This document shows positions 1-5,873 of a stretch of 6,879 nucleotides of DNA, one piece after another. Position numbers and translations under genes: made by a program. The notes under the pieces were generated by a model, which was not told where the DNA came from, made no database searches, and saw nothing but the letters and a program-made list of their open reading frames with translations. Numbering within the stretch: position 1 is the first letter of the stretch; each line of letters opens with the position of its first letter. The stretch covers positions 1 through 6,879 of the forward strand of contig JAHEBI010000134.1 in assembly GCA_024642325.1 (NCBI GenBank), written 5' to 3'. This DNA is from Eudoraea sp. GTDB lineage: Bacteria; Bacteroidota; Bacteroidia; Flavobacteriales; Flavobacteriaceae.

Positions 1-2
1 AA

Positions 3-473
3 ATAAATAATTCGGTAATATTTGGATATTCCAGCAAAGGGCATGATGGTTATTTGGGAAATTCTGTTTTAGGAGAGTGGTGCAATATTGGAGCAGATTC
101 CAATAATTCAAATTTGAAGAATAATTACGCCAAAGTACGCTTGTGGAATTATGCCACTGAAAAATTTGAACATACAGGGCTTCAATTTTGTGGACTTATG
201 ATGGGGGATCACAGTAAGACAGCTATTAATACGATGTTTAATACGGGAACAGTTATTGGAGTTAACGCAAATATCTATGTGCCGGGCTTTCCAAGAAATT
301 TTGTTCCCAGCTTTAGTTGGGGGGGAGCCTCCGGGTTTACTACCTATCTGCCAAAGAAAGCCTTTGAGGCTGCCGAAGTAATGATGGCAAGAAGAGGAGT
401 TATTTTTGACGAAAAGGACGCAGATATTCTGAACCACGTTTTTGAGGTTACAGCGAAGTACAGGAACTACTAA
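3..473 (+). CDS. GlmU-like sugar nucleotidyltransferase, C-terminal beta-helix part (5' truncated by window)
   Basis: The frame is open from the first full codon at 3 to TAA at 471-473, giving about 156 residues of a longer protein. A TTG at 54 is in frame, but the coding match continues upstream of it (for example the FGYSSKGHDGYLG stretch), so it is not the true start. The sequence has the loose hexapeptide pattern of a left-handed beta-helix (GNSVLGEWCNIGAD near the start, then NTGTVIGVNANI) and ends in a short alpha-helical tail. This matches the C-terminal half of the Bacteroidota GlmU-family protein (putative UDP-GlcNAc diphosphorylase/acetyltransferase type, about 390 residues), in which an N-terminal nucleotidyltransferase domain, outside this window, precedes the helix. 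The role is probably sugar-nucleotide synthesis in the cytoplasm, but the exact substrate cannot be read from this fragment. No convincing terminator follows it before mtaB. Confidence 0.85.
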   Translation: MNNSVIFGYSSKGHDGYLGNSVLGEWCNIGADSNNSNLKNNYAKVRLWNYATEKFEHTGLQFCGLMMGDHSKTAINTMFNTGTVIGVNANIYVPGFPRNFVPSFSWGGASGFTTYLPKKAFEAAEVMMARRGVIFDEKDADILNHVFEVTAKYRNY

Positions 474-578
474 ACATAAAATGCCAACTAAATACAAAAA
501 ATCCAATCTTAGGACATATTAAGGGGTTTATGTGTTTTCCAAACTGCTGTCTATTCAATGATTTGCCTTAATTTTAGA

Positions 579-586
579 TATATTTG
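579..586 (+). promoter_or_regulatory. Bacteroidota -7 promoter element for mtaB
   Basis: TATATTTG matches the Bacteroidota primary-sigma consensus TAnnTTTG exactly and sits 30 nt before the mtaB ATG. Transcription would begin near 590-593, leaving a leader of about 25 nt. The -33 box is weak: the nearest TTG (563-565) is only 13 nt upstream, against the usual spacing of about 19-21. Confidence 0.6.
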
Positions 587-616
587 CGGTCTATAATCAG
601 GCATTTAGCTGTTATA

Positions 617-1945
617 ATGAAGAAGAAAGTAGCTTTTTACACACTTGGTTGCAAACTTAACTTTTCTGAAACCTCTACCATAGCCAGGGGTTTTGAGAAC
701 AAAGGCTACGATCGTGTGGATTTTGCCGATCATGCGGATATGTACGTCATAAATACTTGTTCGGTTACGGAGAATGCGGATAAGCGTTTTAAGACACTTG
801 TAAAACAAGCCCAGAAAAGAAACCCGGATGCTTTTATTGCAGCCATTGGTTGTTATGCACAATTGAAGCCACAGGAGTTGGCAGATATTCATGGGGTGGA
901 TCTGGTTTTGGGCGCTACTGAAAAGTTTAAGATAACGGACTATATCAATGATCTTTCCAAGAATGATTTTGGAGTAATTCATTCCTGCGAAATTGAAGAG
1001 GCGGATTTTTATGTAGGCAGTTATGCCGTTGGAGACAGAACCCGGGCATTTTTAAAGGTCCAGGATGGTTGCGACTATAAATGTACTTATTGCACAATAC
1101 CCCTGGCACGAGGTATTTCCCGAAGCGATACCCTTGTAAACGTATTGAAAAATGCCAAAGAGATATCTGAACAAAACATTAAGGAGATTGTTCTTACCGG
1201 AGTAAATATTGGGGATTATGGTAAAGGGGAATTTGGGAATAAAAAACATGAGCATACTTTTTTTGACCTGGTTAAAGCTTTGGATAGGGTTCAGGGTATT
1301 CACCGAATTAGAATATCATCCATAGAACCTAACCTTTTGAAAAACGAAACCATAGATTTCGTTGCAGGCAGTAATGCTTTTGTACCACATTTTCATATCC
1401 CTTTGCAAAGTGGAAGTGACGATCTTCTTAAAAAAATGAAAAGGCGTTATCTGACAGATCTCTATGTAGACAGAGTGAAAAGAATCAGGAAAACGATGCC
1501 CCATGCATGTATTGGCGTGGATGTTATCGTGGGGTTTCCGGGTGAAACGGATTCCCACTTTTTAGAGACATATAATTTTTTAAACGAGTTGGAGATCTCC
1601 TATTTGCATGTTTTTACCTATTCCGAACGCGATGGTACTCCGGCAGCAAATATGTCGCAGGTAGTGCCAAAGAATGTCAGGAGTAAGCGCAGTAAAATGC
1701 TAAGGGGCCTCTCAGTAAAAAAAAGAAGGGCGTTTTATGAGAGTGAACTTGGTAAAAAAAGAACTGTATTGTTTGAAAGTGAGAATAAAGAAGGTTATAT
1801 CTATGGGTTCACTGATAATTATGTAAAAGTAAAAACACCCTGGAACCCTGAATTAGTTAACACTTTGCACGAAGTAACTCTTTCTGATATATATGAAGAC
1901 GGACTGGTGCAGGTAAATTTTGAATCAAGCGAAGTCTTTGTATAA
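617..1945 (+). CDS. mtaB: tRNA (N6-L-threonylcarbamoyladenosine(37)-C2)-methylthiotransferase MtaB
   Basis: This is a radical-SAM enzyme of 442 residues, normal length for MtaB. It converts t6A37 to ms2t6A37 in tRNAs reading ANN codons (lysine tRNA in Bacillus), in the cytoplasm. Domains in order: an N-terminal UPF0004/methylthiotransferase domain with its three cluster ligands at about C12 (TLGCKLN), C48 (INTCSVT) and C79 (IGCYAQ); the radical-SAM core with CxxxCxxC at about C152, C156 and C159 (DGCDYKCTYC); and a C-terminal TRAM-like RNA-binding segment over roughly the last 65 residues. The TLGCKLN start and the SAM-domain sequence fit MtaB better than MiaB or RimO. I chose ATG at 617: an in-frame TTG at 584 lies inside the -7 promoter element, so it would not be transcribed from that promoter. 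The gene ends in a strong hairpin overlapping its stop codon. Confidence 0.95.
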   Translation: MKKKVAFYTLGCKLNFSETSTIARGFENKGYDRVDFADHADMYVINTCSVTENADKRFKTLVKQAQKRNPDAFIAAIGCYAQLKPQELADIHGVDLVLGATEKFKITDYINDLSKNDFGVIHSCEIEEADFYVGSYAVGDRTRAFLKVQDGCDYKCTYCTIPLARGISRSDTLVNVLKNAKEISEQNIKEIVLTGVNIGDYGKGEFGNKKHEHTFFDLVKALDRVQGIHRIRISSIEPNLLKNETIDFVAGSNAFVPHFHIPLQSGSDDLLKKMKRRYLTDLYVDRVKRIRKTMPHACIGVDVIVGFPGETDSHFLETYNFLNELEISYLHVFTYSERDGTPAANMSQVVPKNVRSKRSKMLRGLSVKKRRAFYESELGKKRTVLFESENKEGYIYGFTDNYVKVKTPWNPELVNTLHEVTLSDIYEDGLVQVNFESSEVFV

Positions 1946-1968
1946 AAAAACCTCCCGAAAGGAGGTTT
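1944..1968. terminator. Bidirectional intrinsic terminator between mtaB and the GNAT gene
   Basis: A perfect 8-bp stem AAACCTCC/GGAGGTTT (1948-1955 with 1961-1968) encloses a 5-nt loop. Read on the minus strand the stem runs into seven U residues (the A-run 1944-1950), a good terminator for the GNAT gene ending at 1977. Read on the plus strand it follows the mtaB stop codon directly but has only a short U-run (1966-1968), so it is weaker in that direction. Confidence 0.85.
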
Positions 1969-1976
1969 GTAAATTT

Positions 1977-2270
1977 TCAAATCCGGATGCCTACCGGGAG
2001 CATTTCCTTATATTGTCTGTTCTTTCTTAAAAAACCTGCAATTTGAGGACTTGTTGGAACCACTCTGAGATTTTGTTCCTGTATCAGGTTCAAAACCGAC
2101 TTAATAAATTCTTCTTTAAACCCTTCTTGAGATATTTCCTCCGGAATAACCAATTTGGTTAAAAAAACTTTTCTTTCCTGCGAAGAGTATTCAATCTTGG
2201 CAAGATGACCATCAACCCTAGTTTCAAATTGTCGTAAGAAACTATTATCCTTAATTGCTACTTCATTCAT
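1977..2270 (-). CDS. Small GNAT-type N-acetyltransferase (YjdJ/COG2388-like)
   Basis: This is a 97-residue protein starting at ATG (2268-2270) and ending at TGA. The pattern fits the short, single-domain YjdJ/COG2388 branch of the GNAT fold: an early DGHLAKIEY strand, a central LTKLVIPEE strand followed by a helix, then LRVVPTSPQIAGFLRKN and a closing QYKEMLPVG. Family members bind acetyl-CoA, but substrates are mostly unknown. Two features diverge. The acetyl-CoA loop after VPEE reads SQEGF rather than a clean GxGxG/A-type turn. The position usually written as P-x-C-P is PTSP, with Ser in place of Cys. It may therefore bind acetyl-CoA weakly or do something else. No TAnnTTTG lies between its ATG and the hairpin at 2298-2329, so it may be expressed from the promoter at 2393-2400 by read-through. 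The terminator at 1944-1968 ends the transcript. Confidence 0.8.
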   Translation of the reverse strand: MNEVAIKDNSFLRQFETRVDGHLAKIEYSSQERKVFLTKLVIPEEISQEGFKEEFIKSVLNLIQEQNLRVVPTSPQIAGFLRKNRQYKEMLPVGIRI

Positions 2271-2297
2271 ATAGTATGATTTAAAATGGTTTCAGAT

Positions 2298-2329
2298 AAA
2301 AAAATTACGATATTGCATTCATCGTAATT
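2298..2329 (-). terminator. Terminator-like hairpin upstream of the GNAT gene
   Basis: On the minus strand AATTACGAT (2329-2321) pairs perfectly with ATCGTAATT (2311-2303) around a 9-nt loop, and the 3' arm merges into a run of seven T (2304-2298). The stem is A/U-rich, so termination may be partial. It lies before, not after, the GNAT gene, which is what suggests a small RNA 3' end or an attenuator. Confidence 0.6.
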
Positions 2330-2388
2330 ATCCGTAGTGCTAGTCCTTGATTAATTTCCCGATTGGGAATGGGTAATTTAACCAACAG
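2298..2388 (-). ncRNA. Candidate structured small RNA or 5' leader attenuator
   Basis: On the minus strand, downstream of a TACTTTTG -7 element, three parts follow in order. First is a compound hairpin: outer stem GGUUAA/UUAAUC (2383-2378 with 2354-2349, one G-U pair) and inner stem UUCCC/GGGAA (2369-2365 with 2360-2356) with loop AAUC. Next is a roughly 19-nt stretch with no obvious partner (2348-2330) containing GGACUAGCACUACGGAU. Last is a perfect 9-bp hairpin followed by a U-run. The predicted length is about 90 nt. No ORF of note lies within it. It could be an independent small RNA or a regulatory leader of the GNAT gene, which starts 28 nt beyond. From memory it recalls Flavo-1 (Rfam RF01705), a motif enriched in flavobacteria, but I could not verify that match. 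Pairing is read by eye; no energy was computed. Confidence 0.5.
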
Positions 2389-2392
2389 CGTA

Positions 2393-2400
2393 CAAAAGTA
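2393..2400 (-). promoter_or_regulatory. Minus-strand -7 element for the small RNA and/or GNAT gene
   Basis: TACTTTTG on the minus strand matches TAnnTTTG exactly. No TTG is present at the expected -33 distance (around 2420), so support rests on the -7 box alone. Predicted transcription starts near 2387-2389, about 118 nt before the GNAT ATG. Confidence 0.45.
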
Positions 2401-2446
2401 ACAAAAAAATTGCTAATTTCCTAGTGAAATAAAGAGTTTAGATGAA

Positions 2447-3109
2447 ATGAGTAACACCATTATTCCGGTTTATTTCATGCCAGGGATGGCCACGGGCCCT
2501 TCTATTTTTAAAAATATTGAACTACCAAAAGACAAATTTGAAATACATCTGTTAGAATGGTTTATTCCGGAAACAGGCATGACTTTTGAAGCCTACGCCG
2601 ACAGAATGTGCAGCCAAATCAGACATGAGAAGCCGGTGCTTATAGGCGTATCACTTGGAGGACTGCTTGTACAGGAAATGGCAAAACATATAAAGACGGA
2701 AAAGGTGATTATCATATCGAGCATAAAACTTAAATCTGAATTACCTAAACGCCTGCTCTTTGCCAGATACACCAAAATCCATAAATTACTTCCAACTGGC
2801 TTGGTAAACAATCTGGAACTACTGGTTAAATATGCTTTTGGGGACGTGGTTACCAAACGGATAGAATTATATGAAGAATACCTGGCTGTAAGAGATAAAT
2901 ACTATATTGACTGGTGTATAGACAAGATAGTGCACTGGAGTCAAATTAGTTACGATTCGGATTTAATTCACATCCATGGAGAAAATGATGCGGTTTTTCC
3001 TATTCAATACATTAAGAACTGTCTCATAGTTCCGAAAGGAACTCATACCATGATCATTCACAGATATAAATGGTTTAATGAACGATTGCCTGCAATTATT
3101 TTGGAATAA
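2447..3109 (+). CDS. Small alpha/beta hydrolase
   Basis: This is a 220-residue alpha/beta-hydrolase-fold protein, probably cytoplasmic since no signal peptide is visible. The nucleophile elbow is GVSLGG with Ser69. The acid is probably Asp181 in HGENDAVFP and the base His200 in KGTHTMI, so all three catalytic residues appear present in the canonical order. An MPGMATG segment near residues 11-17 occupies the oxyanion-loop position. The substrate cannot be inferred; esterase or lipase-like activity on a small ester is the generic expectation. The cap region between strands 5 and 7 (about residues 95-170) is helical and rich in Lys, Leu and Tyr. Start: ATG at 2447; another ATG at 2442 is out of frame and meets a stop after two codons. 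The gene runs divergently from the GNAT/small-RNA unit across a 176-nt spacer, in which I see no clear TAnnTTTG on the plus strand. Confidence 0.85.
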   Translation: MSNTIIPVYFMPGMATGPSIFKNIELPKDKFEIHLLEWFIPETGMTFEAYADRMCSQIRHEKPVLIGVSLGGLLVQEMAKHIKTEKVIIISSIKLKSELPKRLLFARYTKIHKLLPTGLVNNLELLVKYAFGDVVTKRIELYEEYLAVRDKYYIDWCIDKIVHWSQISYDSDLIHIHGENDAVFPIQYIKNCLIVPKGTHTMIIHRYKWFNERLPAIILE

Positions 3110-3132
3110 GGGAGTTCTATTTTATACCTTTG
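3100..3132 (+). promoter_or_regulatory. Promoter of the lytic transglycosylase gene
   Basis: TTTG at 3100-3103 (-33) and TACCTTTG at 3125-3132 (-7, exact TAnnTTTG) are separated by 21 nt, within the range for Bacteroidota primary promoters. The -33 box lies inside the last codons of the hydrolase gene. Transcription would begin near 3136-3139, giving a leader of under 20 nt. The transglycosylase therefore need not depend on the upstream hydrolase gene. Confidence 0.65.
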
Positions 3133-3154
3133 ATATGTCACTAAATAATTTAAT

Positions 3155-4111
3155 ATGAGAATAATCAAGAATTTGCTGATGATATTAGGTGTTGTTTTTG
3201 TAATTAGCACCTTAATTTTTGCTGCCCAACAGGGGGATAATTACGGCAATCAATTTCAGGAAAAAGACACTGAAATAAATGATAAAAGTGTTTCCATGGA
3301 GTATAGAATTTCAGCTATAGAAATTCCATCAGATTTAAATTTTGCGAACGAGGAAGTACCCCAGGAAGATCCTGAAATAATGGAACGTGTTGACAGGGAA
3401 TTTTTAGTCAATACGTATTGGCAATCTAATGCGCTGTTGTTAATGAAACGTGCTCACAAATATTTTCCGGTTATTGAGCCCATTTTATCAAAAAATGGTA
3501 TTCCGGATGATTTTAAATATTTGGCGGTAGCGGAAAGTGGACTTCAAAATGTGGTGTCTCATGCCGGGGCTACAGGATTTTGGCAAATAATGAAGGAAAC
3601 CGGCCGTGAATTTGGACTTGAGGTAAATGACAATGTTGATGAACGTTACCATCTGGAAAAGTCCACTGAGGTAGCATGCAGGTATTTACAGAAATACAAA
3701 GATCAATATGGTAGTTGGACGCTTGCTGCTGCTGCTTATAATGCCGGCCCGGGTTCAATTAATAAATATATGGGCATACAGAAGGCCAATGATTATTACG
3801 ATTTGTTATTAGGGGAAGAAACAGGTCGTTATGTTTTTCGCATACTGGCCATAAAGGAAATTCTCAGTAATCCTGAAAAATACGGATTTGATATTCAAAA
3901 TGAAGATCTTTATAATGCAGTACCCACATTTACAGTGGAAGTGGATAAACCTGTACAAAATTTTGCAGATTTTGCTCAGCAATATGAAATCAATTATAAA
4001 ATTTTAAAACGGCATAACCCATGGTTAAGGGAGCCTCATCTTAATAATGCTTCTGGAAAAACTTATACTTTAGAAATCCCTAATAAGGGATATTATAAGA
4101 TGTCCAGGTAA
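3155..4111 (+). CDS. MltD-like lytic transglycosylase (SLT domain, GH23)
   Basis: This is a 318-residue exported peptidoglycan hydrolase. It cleaves the MurNAc-GlcNAc bond of peptidoglycan with formation of 1,6-anhydro-MurNAc, during wall turnover in the periplasm. A hydrophobic N-terminal segment (about residues 5-23, LLMILGVVFVIST region) is a signal peptide or membrane anchor; there is no lipobox cysteine. An acidic, probably disordered linker follows (about 35-80). The SLT domain spans about 103-235: catalytic Glu127 in the AVAESG motif, the SHAGATGFWQIM block (about 135-146), and AAAYNAGPG (about 192-200), the standard GH23 signature. Residues about 258-311 (TVEVDKPVQNF to YTLEIPNKG) look like one degenerate LysM-type wall-binding module, whereas many MltD-type proteins have two or more clear LysM repeats. 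The gene has its own promoter and ends 4 nt from the stop codon of a convergent gene. Confidence 0.92.
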   Translation: MRIIKNLLMILGVVFVISTLIFAAQQGDNYGNQFQEKDTEINDKSVSMEYRISAIEIPSDLNFANEEVPQEDPEIMERVDREFLVNTYWQSNALLLMKRAHKYFPVIEPILSKNGIPDDFKYLAVAESGLQNVVSHAGATGFWQIMKETGREFGLEVNDNVDERYHLEKSTEVACRYLQKYKDQYGSWTLAAAAYNAGPGSINKYMGIQKANDYYDLLLGEETGRYVFRILAIKEILSNPEKYGFDIQNEDLYNAVPTFTVEVDKPVQNFADFAQQYEINYKILKRHNPWLREPHLNNASGKTYTLEIPNKGYYKMSR

Positions 4112-4115
4112 TTCT

Positions 4116-4631
4116 TTAGATTTTCTTCATTTGTTGCTGCATCATCTTAATCTGTTCGGTGAGCATATTATTCTTATCAAGCTTTTTAGCTTCCTGAAGG
4201 AGGGTTGTAGCTTCTCTTTTACGCCTTTTTTGCATGGCAATGCCCGCCAGACTAAGTTTGGCCATGGCCACATCATAGTCCATGTTTAAACCGAGTTTAA
4301 GTGCCTTTCTAAAATATTTTTCAGCCTGGGTCAGATTCTTTTGTGAAAATATTATACCAAAGAGGTAATTGTAATAACCTTGTTGTTTTGGGGTGAGCGA
4401 AGCTTCCGGATTCTTTATTTTTTGCAACCACTTTTCTGTTCCCTCCATATCCTGTTTCCGCATCTTAAGAAAGGCAAGCAGAATAAATTCATTCCTGAAA
4501 TAAAGAAATATAAAAATCAAAGAAAGTAATATCAGAAAAATTCCGTTTCCAATATTGCCCTCTATGAATTGGTAGACGGCATATGCAATAATAAGAGCAG
4601 CAATAACCAGTTTAATATTCTTGTTGAACAT
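4116..4631 (-). CDS. Membrane-anchored TPR-like protein of unknown function
   Basis: This is a 171-residue protein starting at ATG (4629-4631). Two hydrophobic segments, about residues 8-22 and 29-45, form an N-terminal membrane hairpin. The rest is soluble, helical and basic. Residues about 83-115 (YYNYLFGIIFSQKNLTQAEKYFRKALKLG) have the spacing of a tetratricopeptide repeat, with the small and large residues at the usual A/B helix positions, and a second degenerate repeat covers about 122-153. The tail is rich in Met, Gln and Lys. TPRs are protein-binding scaffolds, so a membrane-associated adaptor role is an inference only. It lies 2 nt downstream of the DUF6263-like gene on the same strand and is almost certainly co-transcribed with it. 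I do not recognise a specific function. Confidence 0.8.
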   Translation of the reverse strand: MFNKNIKLVIAALIIAYAVYQFIEGNIGNGIFLILLSLIFIFLYFRNEFILLAFLKMRKQDMEGTEKWLQKIKNPEASLTPKQQGYYNYLFGIIFSQKNLTQAEKYFRKALKLGLNMDYDVAMAKLSLAGIAMQKRRKREATTLLQEAKKLDKNNMLTEQIKMMQQQMKKI

Positions 4632-4633
4632 AT

Positions 4634-5518
4634 TTAGTTTTCTATTAATTCGTAAATAATTGTAGATTTTATGACAGTAGGAATTTCCTGATTACCCATT
4701 TGGGTCATAGTGGTAGATCCTTCAACCTGTCCCTGCACGGTCATCTTTTTAACAAAGCCGGTAATGATGTCGGTAATTACGGATGAGTTTTGTGTGCCAT
4801 TGAGCTGCATTCTTGAAGCGGGCTCAATAACATCCATAACCACAATGGCTTTTCCCTCTATATTAGCGCTGGTTTCAGAAATTTCATTAAGGGTCCAGGT
4901 ATTTTGTGCCAGAAGCTTACCGGAATATTCATTTTTCCAACTATCACCTGCCCGAACGGGAGAGGCAGGGTATAAGAACGTCATTTGTTTGTAACTATTG
5001 GAAAGCGCTTCCGATCCAAATTCTTTTTCCAGGGATTTTTTCATCATGTTTATTGAAAATTCATCTTCCAGGCCAGATGCCTCGGCCATTTTGGACACAA
5101 GGCTATCCCCGCCATTTACTTCCAAAATATCACCTGTTCGGGATAAAATAACATGTATAGGCACATCCAGCAGACTATTAAAGATTTTAGATTGCGGGTC
5201 ATTCTCTTCGTAAATTTTTGCACTGACGTTCATCAATTCACCTTGAATACTCGATATCATTTTTAAGTTAAGGTCTTTGAACATGACATCTATGTTATAG
5301 GTATTGGCATTGTCACCCTTCACTTTAAATTCTATTATCCCCATAAGCGTATTGGTGATTTCATGGGTAGCTCCGTCTATTTCCTGGGTAATTATTTGGT
5401 TTGCATCCTGTTTAATAGTAAAAACATCGCCTATGGATAGGTTGTATTGCAGCATAGACTGCCCAAATACTGTTGTGTTAATGAACAGATAAACCAATAA
5501 ATAAGGCAACTTTTTCAA
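4634..5518 (-). CDS. DUF6263-like exported protein
   Basis: This is a 294-residue protein with a clear Sec signal peptide (MKK, then a hydrophobic core, with cleavage probably near residue 19 at VFG/Q). There is no Cys for a lipoprotein. The mature part is beta-rich with alternating polar and hydrophobic strands (IIEFKVKGDN, YNIDVMFKDLNLKM, ILEVNGGDS) and a conserved-looking FLYPASPVRAGDSWKNE block (about 182-197) in which GDSW resembles a motif frequent in DUF6263 proteins of Bacteroidota. I assign it to that family from general sequence feel, not from a search. Location is periplasm or outer-membrane periphery; function is unknown. It is the first gene of a two-gene minus-strand unit with the TPR-like gene, and a -7 element lies about 30 nt upstream of its ATG. 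Confidence 0.75.
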   Translation of the reverse strand: MKKLPYLLVYLFINTTVFGQSMLQYNLSIGDVFTIKQDANQIITQEIDGATHEITNTLMGIIEFKVKGDNANTYNIDVMFKDLNLKMISSIQGELMNVSAKIYEENDPQSKIFNSLLDVPIHVILSRTGDILEVNGGDSLVSKMAEASGLEDEFSINMMKKSLEKEFGSEALSNSYKQMTFLYPASPVRAGDSWKNEYSGKLLAQNTWTLNEISETSANIEGKAIVVMDVIEPASRMQLNGTQNSSVITDIITGFVKKMTVQGQVEGSTTMTQMGNQEIPTVIKSTIIYELIEN

Positions 5519-5547
5519 CTTTTAATTCAATAATTTTTAAGTTCCCG

Positions 5548-5555
5548 CAAAAGTA
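5548..5555 (-). promoter_or_regulatory. -7 element for the DUF6263-TPR unit
   Basis: TACTTTTG on the minus strand is an exact TAnnTTTG match, 29 nt before the ATG at 5518, giving a short leader of about 20-25 nt. No TTG is found at the -33 distance, so this is a -7-only call. It is divergent from the rpmH promoter, whose -33 box starts about 33 nt away. Confidence 0.5.
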
Positions 5556-5587
5556 CTAAAACTATCCGAAATATTTTTTTAAATCCA

Positions 5588-5618
5588 TTTGTCAAAGCAA
5601 AAACTCTTCGTATATTTG
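5588..5618 (+). promoter_or_regulatory. rpmH promoter, near-consensus Bacteroidota type
   Basis: TTTG at 5588-5591 (-33) and TATATTTG at 5611-5618 (-7) are separated by exactly 19 nt, a consensus arrangement for the Bacteroidota primary sigma factor. This fits a highly expressed ribosomal protein gene. Transcription should start near 5622-5625, with a leader of about 32 nt that is A-rich just before the ATG and lacks a Shine-Dalgarno. Confidence 0.85.
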
Positions 5619-5656
5619 CGCCCAGATTTTGCAAAGTCAAAATAAAAAAAACGGTA

Positions 5657-5815
5657 ATGAAAAGAACATATCAGCCATCCAAGCGTAAGAGGAGAAATAA
5701 ACATGGATTTAGGGAGCGCATGGCTTCAGTAAGCGGACGTAAAGTTATTGCTAGAAGAAGGGCAAAGGGAAGAAAAAAACTTAGTGTATCTTCAGAGCCG
5801 AGACATAAAAAATAA
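5657..5815 (+). CDS. rpmH: 50S ribosomal protein L34
   Basis: This is a 52-residue, very basic protein beginning MKRTYQPSKRKRRNKHGF and continuing through RMASVSGRKVIARRRAKGR to an EPRHKK end. It is the full-length L34 of the large ribosomal subunit, which contacts 23S rRNA. The C-terminal KLSVSSEPRHKK extension beyond the minimal core of about 44 residues is what I expect in flavobacteria. Its own near-consensus promoter and the terminator at 5839-5873 make it an apparently monocistronic unit. In many bacteria rpmH is followed by rnpA next to dnaA and the origin; here the next gene is carB, so that arrangement is absent. Confidence 0.97.
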   Translation: MKRTYQPSKRKRRNKHGFRERMASVSGRKVIARRRAKGRKKLSVSSEPRHKK

Positions 5816-5838
5816 TGATTAAATATTTTCAAAATAAT

Positions 5839-5873
5839 AAGGTGTTACTTTTTAAAAGTAGCACCTTTTTTTT
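5839..5873 (+). terminator. Intrinsic terminator after rpmH
   Basis: AAGGTGTTAC (5839-5848) pairs with GTAGCACCTT (5858-5867) over 10 bp with one G-U wobble. The loop is T/A-rich, and the 3' arm runs into eight consecutive T (5866-5873). It begins 24 nt after the rpmH stop codon and ends 37 nt before the carB start. Confidence 0.9.

Noticed and set aside
54..473. A complete 139-residue gene starting at TTG 54
   Set aside because: The same frame is open and family-like upstream to the window edge, so this is the end of a longer truncated gene.
474..533. Inverted repeat ACATAAA (474-480) and TTTATGT (527-533) after the GlmU-like gene
   Set aside because: It is only 7 A/T-rich pairs across a 46-nt gap with no U-tract; chance occurrence is likely.
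605..1558. Minus-strand open frames opposite mtaB
   Set aside because: The plus-strand frame carries all cluster-binding motifs of MtaB; the antisense frames show no domain pattern.
2442..2450. Alternative ATG at 2442 just before the hydrolase start
   Set aside because: It is out of frame and reads ATG-AAA-TGA, so it cannot start the hydrolase. A start-stop regulatory role is possible but nothing else supports it.
3720..3735. Short GCT repeat (about four to five units)
   Set aside because: It encodes the run of alanines in the conserved AAAYNAGPG motif of the transglycosylase; it is protein sequence, not a functional repeat.
4710..5492. Several plus-strand open frames opposite the DUF6263-like gene
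   Set aside because: They lie antisense within a gene that has a signal peptide and coherent protein sequence, overlap each other in different frames, and have no recognisable product.
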